Assembly: GCA_025966315.1 (NCBI GenBank)
Contig: JAOPUZ010000033.1
Location: 1 to 37,444, forward strand
Direction: 5' to 3'
Length of the DNA stretch: 37,444 bases
Source of the DNA: Frankiales bacterium
GTDB taxonomy: Bacteria > Actinomycetota > Actinomycetes > Mycobacteriales > Jatrophihabitantaceae
The stretch's first letter is position 1. Every line of letters starts with the position of its first letter. The notes beneath the pieces were generated by a model. That model had not been told where the DNA came from. It ran no database searches and worked only from the letters and a program-made list of their open reading frames with translations. The position numbers were made by a program, and so were the translations under genes. Shown here one piece after another: positions 7,842-16,152 of this stretch.

Positions 7842-8837
7842 ATGTTGTCACCAAGCACAACAGTCTCGCCGCCGAGCACACCCGCCTCGTCGTCTGCCGA
7901 GGTGCCGGCCACGCTGCGTAAGCGCGGCATCCGCCGGTTCGCCGTGGCTGGTCTGGTGCTGCTGACCGCCGGTGTCGGCCTCACGATCGCGGTTCAGCCG
8001 GCCAGTGCCGCTACCGCCACCGAAGCGGCCGCCGCCAAGAGCGCCTTCAACACCTTGAACGCCGAGCGCAAGGCGCACGGACTGCCGGCGCTGGGCTGGA
8101 GCACGGCATTGGTGCAGAGTTCGCGCAACCACAACGCCGCCATGAACGCCAAGAACACGATGTCGCACCAGTTGCCGGGCGAAGCCGCCCTGGGCCAGCG
8201 CGTCACCGCGGTCAAGGTCGCCTGGCACGCGGTCGCCGAGAACGTCGGCTGGACCAGCCAGCTGAGCGCCGCGGGAGCCGTGGCAATCCAGTCGATGATG
8301 TACAACGAAAAGGCCCCGAACGACGGACACCGCGTCAATATTCTGTCCCGCTCGGTGCGCTACGTCGGCATTGACGTTGTGATGGATTCAGCCACCCACC
8401 GACTCTGGCTGACCGAAGACTTCGCTGACGCGCCCGGCCCGAGCGCAGTCGTCTCGGCGGCCGCCAAAGCCGCCGCCGCCAAGGCTGCCGCCGCGGCCAA
8501 GGCCAGGGTCGTCGCGGCCCACAGCCCGCGAGGTCACTTCGACGCCGCGCGCACGCTGAGCGGGCACCGGATCAACATCAGCGGCTGGGCCTTTGACCCG
8601 GACCACAAGGGCAACGCGCTGAAGATCGCGGTGTACTCGGACAGCAAGAAGATCGGTACGTTCGGATCCGGGCGGTTGCGGCCCGACGTGGCTCGCATCT
8701 TCAAGACCGGACCGCGCCAGGGCTTCAACTTCACGACGAAGATGCCGGCCGGTAAGCACAACACCTGTTTGATGGCGCTCAACGTCAGCAGCCCCGGCGC
8801 CAACCGGATCATCGGTTGCCGGGTAACCACCACCTGA
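7842..8837 (+). CDS. secreted CAP/SCP-like domain protein with actinobacterial C-terminal domain
   Basis: 331 aa. A long basic n-region, hydrophobic core (about 33-50) and ASA cleavage site near residue 56 form a signal peptide. The CAP domain (about 62-195) has the usual residues H97 (RNHN), H109 (MSHQ), E133 (AENVG) and H163 (DGHRVNIL). An Ala/Lys-rich linker (about 203-225) leads to a 100-residue domain (SGWAFDPD, RPDVARIF, C309 and C326, likely a disulfide) that recurs in actinobacterial exported proteins. AGGGAG sits before the ATG. It probably acts in the envelope; the biochemical role of bacterial CAP proteins is mostly unknown. Confidence 0.9.
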   Translation: MLSPSTTVSPPSTPASSSAEVPATLRKRGIRRFAVAGLVLLTAGVGLTIAVQPASAATATEAAAAKSAFNTLNAERKAHGLPALGWSTALVQSSRNHNAAMNAKNTMSHQLPGEAALGQRVTAVKVAWHAVAENVGWTSQLSAAGAVAIQSMMYNEKAPNDGHRVNILSRSVRYVGIDVVMDSATHRLWLTEDFADAPGPSAVVSAAAKAAAAKAAAAAKARVVAAHSPRGHFDAARTLSGHRINISGWAFDPDHKGNALKIAVYSDSKKIGTFGSGRLRPDVARIFKTGPRQGFNFTTKMPAGKHNTCLMALNVSSPGANRIIGCRVTTT

Positions 8838-8895
8838 GAACCGCAGCATCCAACCACCTGCATCAGCATCCGGCCCGGCGACGTACCTTCATAGG

Positions 8896-9354
8896 GTGTC
8901 GTCGGGCCGGAGTGCGTTGCAGTTCCTGCATCCGAAGTGGCTTGCGCTCTATGTGTTCGCGGTGGTCGCCAGCGTCGTGATGATCAAGTTGGGGCACTGG
9001 CAGTGGACGGCCGCGCACCGGCATCACGGTGATATCCAGAATTACGCCTACGCCTTTCAGTGGTGGGCATTCAGCGGCTTCACCTGGCTGATGACCTGGC
9101 GCCTGATCCGCGACCGGCTGCGGGTGAGCGCCGCGGCGACTGCCCGGGCCGAAGCAGCCGCGGCCGGCGTCGAATTGCCGCCACCGCCGACTCCGGCGCC
9201 CAGCCGCTACCAGGCTTATCAGATGCCTACCCGAACCCCCGACGATGATGATCCCGAGCGGATCCGTTTCAATGCCTACCTGGCGCAATTGAACGCCGCC
9301 GACGCGGTAGACGCATCGCGCGCCACGCGTGAGGAAGAGCAAGGAGCGTCATGA
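8896..9354 (+). CDS. small actinobacterial membrane protein
   Basis: 152 aa with two membrane helices (about 14-35 and 50-72) around LGHWQW and YAFQWWAFSGFTWL, then a cytosolic tail with a proline stretch and the end motif FNAYLAQLN. Similar two-helix proteins with a W-rich centre are common in Actinobacteria next to DUF3817 genes; I know no function. The GTG start has no clear Shine-Dalgarno. The stop overlaps the ATG of the 38-codon ORF. Confidence 0.72.
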   Translation: MSSGRSALQFLHPKWLALYVFAVVASVVMIKLGHWQWTAAHRHHGDIQNYAYAFQWWAFSGFTWLMTWRLIRDRLRVSAAATARAEAAAAGVELPPPPTPAPSRYQAYQMPTRTPDDDDPERIRFNAYLAQLNAADAVDASRATREEEQGAS

Positions 9355-9467
9355 GTGAGCATCGCAGCGAGGTACGAGTGAGGAGCGGAGCGAATGCCAG
9401 CGATGAGCGCTCGCGCGAAGAGCCAGCGACCACCGTGATTGAGCGCCTAGGGCGGGGACCAGAGTGA
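9351..9467 (+). CDS. 38-aa charged micro-ORF coupled to both neighbours
   Basis: ATG at 9351 overlaps the previous stop (ATGA), and the in-frame TGA at 9465-9467 overlaps the next GTG start (GTGA). The peptide is very rich in R, E and S and has no hydrophobic part. The DNA has a low-complexity GAGCG/AGCGA flavour, like dispersed repeats in actinobacterial genomes. The reading frame may therefore be a repeat insertion that kept the frame open and the translational coupling intact, not a conserved peptide. Confidence 0.4.
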   Translation: MSEHRSEVRVRSGANASDERSREEPATTVIERLGRGPE

Positions 9468-9817
9468 ATGTGTTGGCGGGCGGGACGACCGGCGCCTTTG
9501 CGCGTTACCGGGTGATGGCGCTGGTCACCGGCACGTTGCTGGTGTTGCTGGTGTTCGTCGCCATCCCCATCAAATACATCGGGCACAACGAGGGACCGGT
9601 GGCCGTGATCGGCACCGCGCACGGGTTCCTGTTCATGGTGTACCTGGTCACCGCGTTGGACCTGGGTATCCGGCGCCGCTGGAATCTGATCAAGCTGGGC
9701 CTGATCATGATTGCCGGGACGGTGCCGTTCGCGTCCTTCTTCGCCGAGAACAAGATCCGCCACGAGGTGACCGCGGCGCTGGATTCAACCGGCGCCCGAC
9801 GACCGGCGACGACCTGA
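9464..9817 (+). CDS. DUF3817 membrane protein
   Basis: 117 aa with three membrane helices. The segments FARYRVMALVTGTLLVLLVF, the following IKYIG, GTAHGFLFMVYLVTALDL and GTVPFASFFAENK are diagnostic of DUF3817. Function unknown. The GTG start overlaps the stop of the micro-ORF. The 3' end overlaps the convergent sigma factor gene by 33 bases, so transcripts of the two genes are antisense there. Confidence 0.88.
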   Translation: MNVLAGGTTGAFARYRVMALVTGTLLVLLVFVAIPIKYIGHNEGPVAVIGTAHGFLFMVYLVTALDLGIRRRWNLIKLGLIMIAGTVPFASFFAENKIRHEVTAALDSTGARRPATT

Positions 9818-10333
9818 GCCGAGGCCGTCGACCAGCGCGTCGCGGGCCCGCGCCACCCGGGAGCGGATGGTGCCGATGGGGCAGCCCACGACGTCGGCTG
9901 CTTCGGGGTAGGACAGGCCGAGGATCTGGGTGAGTACGAACGCTTCCCGGAACGCCGGCTCGATGGATTCGAGCAGGATCCGTAATTCGACGGTCTCGGC
10001 GGGATCGGCGCTGATCGCGGGCTGCTCGATCTCAGGCAGCGGCACGGTGGGCTTGCGGGTGCGGATCGCGTCGGCGCACACCCGGCGGGCGATGGATAGC
10101 AGCCAGGTACGGGCCGAAGATCGGGCCGCGAACCGGTGCAGTGAGCCGAAGGCGCGGGCGTATGTCTCCTGCGTGAGGTCGTCGGCGTCGCGCGGGCTGC
10201 CCAGGTGCGCGCAGAGTCGCCACACGTCGGTCTGCGAGCCGCGGACGAAATCGGCGGCGGCGTGCTGGTCACCGGAACGCGCGAGCAATGCCAACACCGT
10301 GAGGGCGTCGAACTCGTCCACTGGATCCGGCAC
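9785..10333 (-). CDS. sigC: ECF sigma factor, SigC-like
   Basis: 182 aa, usual ECF length. Region 2 (ADDLTQETYARAFGSLHRF, then SSARTWLLSIARRVCADAIR) and region 4 (LTQILGLSYPEAADVVGCPIGTIRSRVARARDAL) are intact. The wording follows mycobacterial SigC closely. It would direct RNA polymerase to a small regulon. It is divergent from a zf-HC2 membrane gene that heads a copper/thiol operon, which suggests this operon is its target and that the zf-HC2 protein is its anti-sigma partner. Confidence 0.9.
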   Translation of the reverse strand: MPDPVDEFDALTVLALLARSGDQHAAADFVRGSQTDVWRLCAHLGSPRDADDLTQETYARAFGSLHRFAARSSARTWLLSIARRVCADAIRTRKPTVPLPEIEQPAISADPAETVELRILLESIEPAFREAFVLTQILGLSYPEAADVVGCPIGTIRSRVARARDALVDGLGSGRRRSSGAG

Positions 10334-10454
10334 CTGCGCGTCCTCTCCTGATTTTCATTGCGTCATTCGTGCTGCTGTCGGTCGGGCCGGTGACCCGCCC
10401 CACAGATCCGATCGAGCGGGAACCGATGGGCGGCCGTCCGCGACTGATCTCGAT

Positions 10455-11168
10455 ATGAAGTGTGCGCGCTACCGGGAGGCAGCCTCCGCCCGGCTCGACG
10501 GGGAGCCGCTGGGGCTCTCATCGTCCGCGCTCGATCATCATCTCGCGAGTTGTGTCGATTGTGCCCGATGGCTGGACTCGGCCACGCGCCTCGGTCGTTC
10601 GCTGCGCGTTACTGGCGATACGCCGCCCGATGTGGCCGATCGGATCCTGGGTCAGGTCGTGCTGCCGGCCGCGCGGGTCGGCCGGTACCGGCGCCGGTTG
10701 CGGCTCGCGCTGGGCCTGCTCGGATTCGTGCAGTGGACGCTGGCGATGCCGGCCCTGTTCGGTGACACCGTGGGAATGTCGATGGCCATGCACGCCTCGC
10801 ATGAGAGCGCGGCCTGGAACCTGGCCCTGGGCGCGGCGTTCGTGGCCGTCGCGGTCAAGCCGGTGCGCGCGGTCGGGACGCTGCCGATCCTGGCGACCTT
10901 CGTGGTCGTGCTGTCGTTGCTGAGCATCCCCGACATCGCGTCCGGCTCGGTGCCGGCCGGGCGGTTGGCCAGCCACGTCGGCGTGGTGCTCGGCTTGATC
11001 CTGGTCGCGCTGATGTCCCGTTCGCAGCGGCTGCATCCGCCGGCGGGCCGAGGCCGGTTCAGCGTCAACCTGCTGGGCCGGGCGGAGCAGCCCGAACCGG
11101 CCCGCTCCGATCCGTACCCGCCGCCGTTCGAAGTGCCGACCAGCCGGAAGGACCGGGGCGTCGCGTGA
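10455..11168 (+). CDS. membrane zf-HC2 anti-sigma factor
   Basis: About 237 aa from ATG 10455, which starts MKCARYREAASARLDGE, the typical zf-HC2 opening. The zinc motif HHLASCVDC (HxxxCxxC) is complete near residues 28-36. About five membrane helices follow and a proline-rich tail. By family it holds an ECF sigma factor at the membrane until a redox or metal signal frees it; the cysteine pair could sense this. The stop overlaps the next GTG. An in-frame extension upstream to 9930 is open by chance and lies antisense to sigC. Confidence 0.85.
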   Translation: MKCARYREAASARLDGEPLGLSSSALDHHLASCVDCARWLDSATRLGRSLRVTGDTPPDVADRILGQVVLPAARVGRYRRRLRLALGLLGFVQWTLAMPALFGDTVGMSMAMHASHESAAWNLALGAAFVAVAVKPVRAVGTLPILATFVVVLSLLSIPDIASGSVPAGRLASHVGVVLGLILVALMSRSQRLHPPAGRGRFSVNLLGRAEQPEPARSDPYPPPFEVPTSRKDRGVA

Positions 11169-12934
11169 GACCCAGCTTTGTGGCTCGGTTGGTGTCGGTT
11201 CGGCGGGTGGGCCTATTGGGCTCGCTGCTGTTCGCGGCCCTGATCGGGTTGCTGATCGGCGCGCCACAGGCCTCGGCGCATGCGGTGCTGATCAGCTCGT
11301 CACCGACCGATGGCGGCCGGCTGGTCAAGGCGCCGGCGCTGGTGAGCCTGAAATTCGACGAGCCGGTGGGCATCTCGGTGGGCTACCTGCGGGTGGTCGA
11401 TTCGGCCGGCCGCCGGGTCGATGCCGGGGCCACCACGCATCCCAGCGGGGACGGCACGAGCGTGCAGGTCCAGCTCAAGACCGGCCTGTCGGACGGCAGC
11501 TATCTGGCCAGCTACCGCGTGGTGTCGGCCGACTCGCACCCGATTGCCGGTTCGATCCGGTTCGTGGTCGGTAACGGCCCGCTGGCCGCGGCCGGCCAGG
11601 CATCGGCCAGTACGACCCAGGCCGGTGGGGTGTCCGCATCGCTGGCGATCGTGCACTGGCTGAGCTTCGCCGGCATCGGATTGGTCGGTGGCAGCTGGCT
11701 TATCTTCACAATCTGGCCGGCCGGGCAGGAACGTCCGGCGGTGCGCAAAGCGATCTGGAGCGGTTGGACGCTCGCGGTGGTGGGTGCGCTGGGGGAGTTC
11801 CTGCTGCAGGGCCCGTACGCGGCGGGCAGCTCGCTGAGCACCATGTTCCACGGTGACTTGCTGGACGCCACGTTGCACATCAATACCGGCCAGCTGCTGT
11901 CCTTGCGGCTGGTGCTGATGGGCGTGCTGGGCGCGGTGCTGGTCGCGTTGTTGTCCGATGACGGCCGTCCCCGTCCGTCCTGGGGCCCGGAGGCCGCGGC
12001 CATCGTCGGGATCGGCATCGTGGTGACGTACGCGGCCAGTGGGCATGCCGAGTCGGCCGACCCGAAATGGCTGGCGGTGGTGGTGGATGCCTTGCACCTC
12101 ACCGCAATGATCGTGTGGCTGGGTGGCCTGAGCATCCTGGTGGTCGGGGCGATCAGCCGGCGGCGCGCGGCCCGGCTAGCCGTCCAGTCGCCGGACGAGT
12201 CCCACGAGTCCCACGAGTCCGGCGTGCACGACGATGCCGATGCGGACGGTCTGGAGCTGGCGGCCGGCCTGCCGATCTTCTCCCGGGTGGCGTTGATCGC
12301 GGTAGCGACGCTGGCGGTGACGGGCACGATCCAGGCCTGGCGGGAACTGGGCACGGTGGACGCGATCACCACCACCAACTACGGCCGGCTGGTCATCGCC
12401 AAGGTGGTGTTGCTGGCGGTGCTGATCGGGATGGGTTATCTGGCCCGCCGGATCGTGCTGCGCCGGGACTGGTTCATCGGGTCGCGCGGGGCCGATCCGC
12501 TGCGCAGAATGGGCCGTACGCTAATGGTGGAAGTACTTATCGGGGCCTGCGTGCTGGGCGTCACCGGGGTGTTGATCTCGCAGCCGCCGGGTTCGGTGGC
12601 GCTCGCCGCGCAACGGGCCCAACCGAAGAGCGTCAGCGTGCACATGACGACCACCACGACGGCCCTGGTCGAGGTCAGTCCGGGTAAGCACGGCACGGTC
12701 GGCTTCTCGGTGGACCTGATCGGTTCGGTCAATCCGATCGCGGTGACCGGGTCGGCGGCGCTTCCGGCGCAGAGTCTGGGGCCGATCCCCTTGAAGCTGC
12801 AGGCGGACGGTCCTAGGTCTTACACAGCGACAGGAGTCATCCTTCCGGTGGCCGGAATGTGGGAGATCACCGTGACGGTGCAGACCTCGGAGTTCGATTC
12901 GACCACGGCAATCGCGAAGGTGAAACTGTCATGA
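11165..12934 (+). CDS. CopC-CopD fusion copper protein (YcnJ type) with C-terminal extracytoplasmic domain
   Basis: 589 aa. After a signal peptide cut at ASA, the mature chain begins with His39, and D123 and H125 (ADSHP) complete the His1/Asp/His copper site of CopC. About eight CopD membrane helices follow (about 155-480). The last 100 residues are extracytoplasmic and resemble YtkA/FixH-like beta domains. A loop at about 343-362 has a DESHESHES repeat (nine-base DNA repeat near 12194-12220), a possible cytosolic metal ligand. Role: copper uptake or trafficking across the membrane, likely for cytochrome oxidase. Coupled by GTGA and ATGA overlaps. Confidence 0.92.
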   Translation: MRPSFVARLVSVRRVGLLGSLLFAALIGLLIGAPQASAHAVLISSSPTDGGRLVKAPALVSLKFDEPVGISVGYLRVVDSAGRRVDAGATTHPSGDGTSVQVQLKTGLSDGSYLASYRVVSADSHPIAGSIRFVVGNGPLAAAGQASASTTQAGGVSASLAIVHWLSFAGIGLVGGSWLIFTIWPAGQERPAVRKAIWSGWTLAVVGALGEFLLQGPYAAGSSLSTMFHGDLLDATLHINTGQLLSLRLVLMGVLGAVLVALLSDDGRPRPSWGPEAAAIVGIGIVVTYAASGHAESADPKWLAVVVDALHLTAMIVWLGGLSILVVGAISRRRAARLAVQSPDESHESHESGVHDDADADGLELAAGLPIFSRVALIAVATLAVTGTIQAWRELGTVDAITTTNYGRLVIAKVVLLAVLIGMGYLARRIVLRRDWFIGSRGADPLRRMGRTLMVEVLIGACVLGVTGVLISQPPGSVALAAQRAQPKSVSVHMTTTTTALVEVSPGKHGTVGFSVDLIGSVNPIAVTGSAALPAQSLGPIPLKLQADGPRSYTATGVILPVAGMWEITVTVQTSEFDSTTAIAKVKLS

Positions 12935-13440
12935 TTCGTCCACCGCTGGCGCTGATCGCGGCCGGGCTGGTCGTGCTGCTCGGCATGGCCGGGCTGGTGC
13001 GCGGCTCGATCCCGCAGCACGTGGCCAGCGTCGCGGCGACCTCGTCGGTGGCGCCCGGCATCGTGGTCGGTGGTGCGTACGTCCGCGAGCCGGCGACCAC
13101 GGTGAACGCCGCGACGTACTTCACGATCTTCAACACCACCGACGCACCGGACACGTTGGTGTCCGTGACCACGGGCGCCGGTTCGCAGGCGACGTTGCAC
13201 AACGAGGGCAGCAACGGATCGATGACGCTCGACGCGTCCGGGCTGACCGTTGCGGCGCACGGGTCGGTGACGTTCTCGCCGGGGAAGGGCCATCTCATGA
13301 TCGAGAAGTTGTACGGGCTGCTGAAGCCGGGGCAGACGGTGAACCTGCAATTCACCTTCGCCAAGGCCGGGCTGATCCTGGTCACCGCGCCGGTGATTGC
13401 GATTGCGGCTCCGGCGCCGACGGCGGTGACGCCGAAATGA
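12931..13440 (+). CDS. PCu(A)C-type copper chaperone
   Basis: 169 aa with an N-terminal signal anchor (5-24). The Cu(I) ligands fit the PCu(A)C pattern: H90, M98 and H121xM123 (GKGHLM). The family carries Cu(I) to the CuA/CuB centres of cytochrome c oxidase outside the cytoplasm. ATG 12931 overlaps the CopC-CopD stop, so the start is firm, and the stop overlaps the Sco ATG. Confidence 0.9.
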   Translation: MIRPPLALIAAGLVVLLGMAGLVRGSIPQHVASVAATSSVAPGIVVGGAYVREPATTVNAATYFTIFNTTDAPDTLVSVTTGAGSQATLHNEGSNGSMTLDASGLTVAAHGSVTFSPGKGHLMIEKLYGLLKPGQTVNLQFTFAKAGLILVTAPVIAIAAPAPTAVTPK

Positions 13441-14078
13441 ACCGTCGCCGTTTGCTGGCCGTGCTGTGCTCGGTGCTGCTCGTCGCTGGTCTGGCCTCGG
13501 CGTGCACGTCCGGCAACGCTGCCCCGGAGCCGTCCTCGTCGGAGCTGAACGACCATACGGACGCGACGTTCCAGGGCCTGGGCTTGACCCCGCCGCAGCC
13601 CCGTCCGCAATTCACGCTGCTGGACACGTCGGGTAAGCCGTACAAATTCGGCTCGGCCACGGCTGGCCGTCCGACGTTGCTGTACTTCGGTTACACCAAC
13701 TGCCCGGATGTCTGCCCACTGACGATGGCCAACATCGCGACCGCGCTGCGGGCCGAGCCGGCCGAACTGCGGGCCAAGACCGACGTGGTCTTCGTGACCA
13801 CCGACATCAAACACGACACCGGGCCGGTGCTGAAGTCCTATCTCGCGCACTTCGATGCGGACCTGCCCAACAAATTCATCGGTCTGTACGGGACGCAGAA
13901 CCAGATCGATGCGGCACAGAGTGCGTCGCATGTGGTGCTGGCTCAGGACGACGGGCAGACCCATTCGTCCCAAGTTCTGCTGTACGGTCCTGACGACTAC
14001 GCGCGGGTGTCCTTCCTGCAGAGCAACAACCAGTCCGAGGCGATGCAACACGATCTGGCGCTGGTCGCTCAGGCGTGA
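13437..14078 (+). CDS. Sco1/SenC/PrrC-like copper-thiol lipoprotein
   Basis: 213 aa. A lipobox-like end of the signal peptide (LASAC, Cys23) points to a membrane-anchored lipoprotein; the -3 residue is Ala, not the usual Leu. The thioredoxin fold has C89 and C93 in YTNCPDVCP and H175 in QTHSSQVLLYG, the three Sco copper ligands. It would reduce or metallate the CuA site of cytochrome oxidase. Overlaps the PCu(A)C stop by ATGA. Confidence 0.92.
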   Translation: MNRRRLLAVLCSVLLVAGLASACTSGNAAPEPSSSELNDHTDATFQGLGLTPPQPRPQFTLLDTSGKPYKFGSATAGRPTLLYFGYTNCPDVCPLTMANIATALRAEPAELRAKTDVVFVTTDIKHDTGPVLKSYLAHFDADLPNKFIGLYGTQNQIDAAQSASHVVLAQDDGQTHSSQVLLYGPDDYARVSFLQSNNQSEAMQHDLALVAQA

Positions 14079-14130
14079 GCTGCCTCGCGCTGGCTGAGCA
14101 CGGGGCCGAATAAACAGAAGGAGCAAGGAC

Positions 14131-15492
14131 GTGGAGGCTCGCAACTGGGCGGCCATTCGGGGCTGGGTGGGCTTGGTCGTCCGCCTGGCGCTGGCGGGGA
14201 TCTGGGCCTGGGCGGCGGTGTCCAAGATCGGCTCACCGAGAACCTTCGTGCAAGCCGTGCGGGCCTATCACGCCACGCCGGAATGGTTGGCCAAGGCCAT
14301 CGGGTACGGCTTGCCGGTGCTCGAGTTGTCGCTCGCGTTGCTGCTGGTGGCCGGCCTGATCGTCCGGTACGCCGCGACGGTGAGCGCGCTGCTGTTCCTG
14401 GTGTTCATCATCGGAATCGCCCAGGCCTCCATTCGGGGCATCAAGATCGAATGTGGTTGCTTCGGCGGTGGCGGGGACACGACGTCCACGGCGTACACCC
14501 TGGACATCCTGCGTGATGTGGGCTTGTTGGTGCTGGCGGCGTATCTGATCATCTGGCCGATGACCAAGCTGTCGATGGACGCCGCGATCATCAAGACCGA
14601 GATGGTGCCAGGCCTGACCAGCAAGCAGTCACGCAGTGAAAAGAACCTGCGCCGGTACCGGGCCGCGATGGCCGCGGCCGAGGTGGAGCTCAAGCACAAG
14701 CAGCGGTACGTGGCGATCGGGACGTTGGTGGTGGTGGCGCTGGTCGCCGTGATTGCCATCGGCGTGCAGGGCGGCCGGGCCAAGATCACCGGGACGGTGG
14801 ATCTGGCCAATGCGTCGGCGACCACGGGTGTGCGGGTGGGCAATCAGGCGGCACCGGTGAAGGTCGACATCTACGAGGACTTCCAGTGCCCGATCTGCAA
14901 CGAGCTGGAGCAGAGCGGGCTGACCAAGGACTTCGACGCCAAGATCAAGGCCACGAACATCAAGGTCAACTATCACGTCGAGTCGTTCCTGGACTCTGCG
15001 TCCAACGGCAACAATTACTCGTCGCGGGCAGCCAATGCCGGTTACTGCGCCTCAGACATCTCGCCGGAGGTGTTCCTGAAATTCCACGACATCGTGTACG
15101 GCAAAGACGCGTCGGGGGCGAACAATCAACCGGCCGAGGGATCCTCCGGCCGCCCGGATTCGACCTTGCTGGCCTGGGGTAAACAGGCCGGCGCGACCAC
15201 CTCGGACTTCACCAACTGCGTGACGTCCAACTCGCACGCCAACCTGGTCCAGGCCGTCACGGAAGCGGCCTCGAAGGCTGGGGTGACCGGCACGCCGACC
15301 GTGTTCGTCAACGACAAGAAGATCGGGTCCGATTCGTCGGTGCCCACGCTGGCCCAGATCGACGCCGCGATTGCTTCGGCGCTGGCCTCGTCCAAGTCGA
15401 CGGTGGCACCGTCGCCTACGCCTTCGGTTACTGGATCCGGTTCTGGCTCTGCTTCGGTTGCGCCTTCTGTTACGGCGTCGTCGGGGGAGTAG
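14131..15492 (+). CDS. MauE-like membrane domain fused to DsbA-like thioredoxin
   Basis: 453 aa, GTG start after AGAAGGAG. Residues 10-150 are a four-helix MauE/DoxX-like domain with a buried ECGCFGGG (C108, C110). A short basic stretch and one more helix (about 193-212) follow, then an extracytoplasmic DsbA/thioredoxin_4 domain with C253-P-I-C256 and the cis-Pro region GTPTVFV. The tail is Ser/Pro/Ala-rich. The design suggests electrons pass from the membrane cysteines to the exported thioredoxin, which could keep Sco or CuA cysteines in the correct state. It is the last gene of the copper operon, 52 bp after Sco. Confidence 0.88.
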   Translation: MEARNWAAIRGWVGLVVRLALAGIWAWAAVSKIGSPRTFVQAVRAYHATPEWLAKAIGYGLPVLELSLALLLVAGLIVRYAATVSALLFLVFIIGIAQASIRGIKIECGCFGGGGDTTSTAYTLDILRDVGLLVLAAYLIIWPMTKLSMDAAIIKTEMVPGLTSKQSRSEKNLRRYRAAMAAAEVELKHKQRYVAIGTLVVVALVAVIAIGVQGGRAKITGTVDLANASATTGVRVGNQAAPVKVDIYEDFQCPICNELEQSGLTKDFDAKIKATNIKVNYHVESFLDSASNGNNYSSRAANAGYCASDISPEVFLKFHDIVYGKDASGANNQPAEGSSGRPDSTLLAWGKQAGATTSDFTNCVTSNSHANLVQAVTEAASKAGVTGTPTVFVNDKKIGSDSSVPTLAQIDAAIASALASSKSTVAPSPTPSVTGSGSGSASVAPSVTASSGE

Positions 15493-15498
15493 TTCTCA

Positions 15499-15580
15499 TT
15501 CGAACGTTTTCTGTTCGAACGTTTCTGTTCGGAGGTTCTGTTTCGGACGTTTCTGTTCGGACGTTTTCTGTTCGGACGCG
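15499..15580 (+). repeat. six degenerate 13-15 bp tandem units
   Basis: Units of the form GTTCGGACGTTTTCT (variants TTCGAACG and TTCGGAGG) are repeated six times right after the MauE-DsbA stop and run into the terminator stem. The 3' half is T-rich, so the array may help transcript release or decay, or may simply be a young slippage repeat. A different T-rich CTTCGTT repeat follows at about 15640-15695. Confidence 0.75.
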
Positions 15581-15582
15581 AA

Positions 15583-15614
15583 AGGGCCGGTACCCCGCTT
15601 GGGGTACCGGCCCT
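15583..15614. terminator. bidirectional 14-bp hairpin terminator
   Basis: AGGGCCGGTACCCC (15583-15596), loop GCTT, and the exact reverse complement (15601-15614). It lies between the convergent MauE-DsbA and HU genes. The minus strand reads T after the stem; the plus strand has a T-rich stretch beginning about ten bases later. Confidence 0.88.
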
Positions 15615-15739
15615 CTCCTCACGTTTGTTGCTTTGTTCTTTGGTGCTTCGTTCGTTTTGTTGCGTCGTGCTTCGTTCTTCGTTGCTTCGTTCTTAGTGGG
15701 CCGCCCGCTGCTGTCCTGCGGTTCGTGCTGGTGGGTGAC

Positions 15740-16015
15740 TTACTTGTTGGCGGCTTCCTTGAGGGAGCTGCCAGCGGTGATCTTGACGGTGTTGGCCGCG
15801 GCGATCTGGATGGTCTCGCCGGTGGCCGGGTTGCGGCCTTCGCGGGCGGCACGCTTGCCGACCGAGACGGACAGGAACCCGGGGACGCTGACCTTGTCGG
15901 ACTTTGCGACAGCGTCTTCGAGGGTCGCCTGCAGGCTGCGCAGTACGGCATCGACGGTCTTCTGCTCCAAGTCGGCGTGCTCGGCGACTGCGGTCACCAG
16001 TTCCTTGCGATTCAC
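15740..16015 (-). CDS. hup: HU-family DNA-binding protein
   Basis: 91 aa, standard HU size. The GTG at 16015 gives MNRKELVTAVAEHA, the canonical HU start, and AGGGAG lies six bases before it; the ATG at 16030 overlaps this Shine-Dalgarno and is rejected. The beta-arm GKRAAREGRNPATGE with its Pro is the DNA-bending hairpin. There is no Lys-rich tail as in mycobacterial HupB, so this is the short HU form. It compacts the nucleoid and may serve as host factor for the adjacent integrase. Confidence 0.95.
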   Translation of the reverse strand: MNRKELVTAVAEHADLEQKTVDAVLRSLQATLEDAVAKSDKVSVPGFLSVSVGKRAAREGRNPATGETIQIAAANTVKITAGSSLKEAANK

Positions 16016-16093
16016 GAATGTCTCCCTCATGAGATGTTCCGCTGCGCCAGCGAGGGGACGCTGGGCGGCGCGGGGCCGGTGCGGCTCGGGTCA

Positions 16094-16120
16094 AGTATGG
16101 CCGAGGGGGCTGCGAGTCAA
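16094..16120 (-). promoter_or_regulatory. candidate hup promoter
   Basis: On the minus strand, TTGACT (16115-16120) and CATACT (16094-16099) are 15 bp apart, about 80 bp before the HU start. The hexamers are good; the spacer is short. Confidence 0.45.
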
Positions 16121-16152
16121 TGAATCCGGGGGTTGTCGGCGTGGCGAATCGC

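Noticed and set aside
9930-10454. N-terminal extension of the anti-sigma protein
   Set aside because: It is antisense to the sigma factor gene; the zf-HC2 domain begins properly at ATG 10455.
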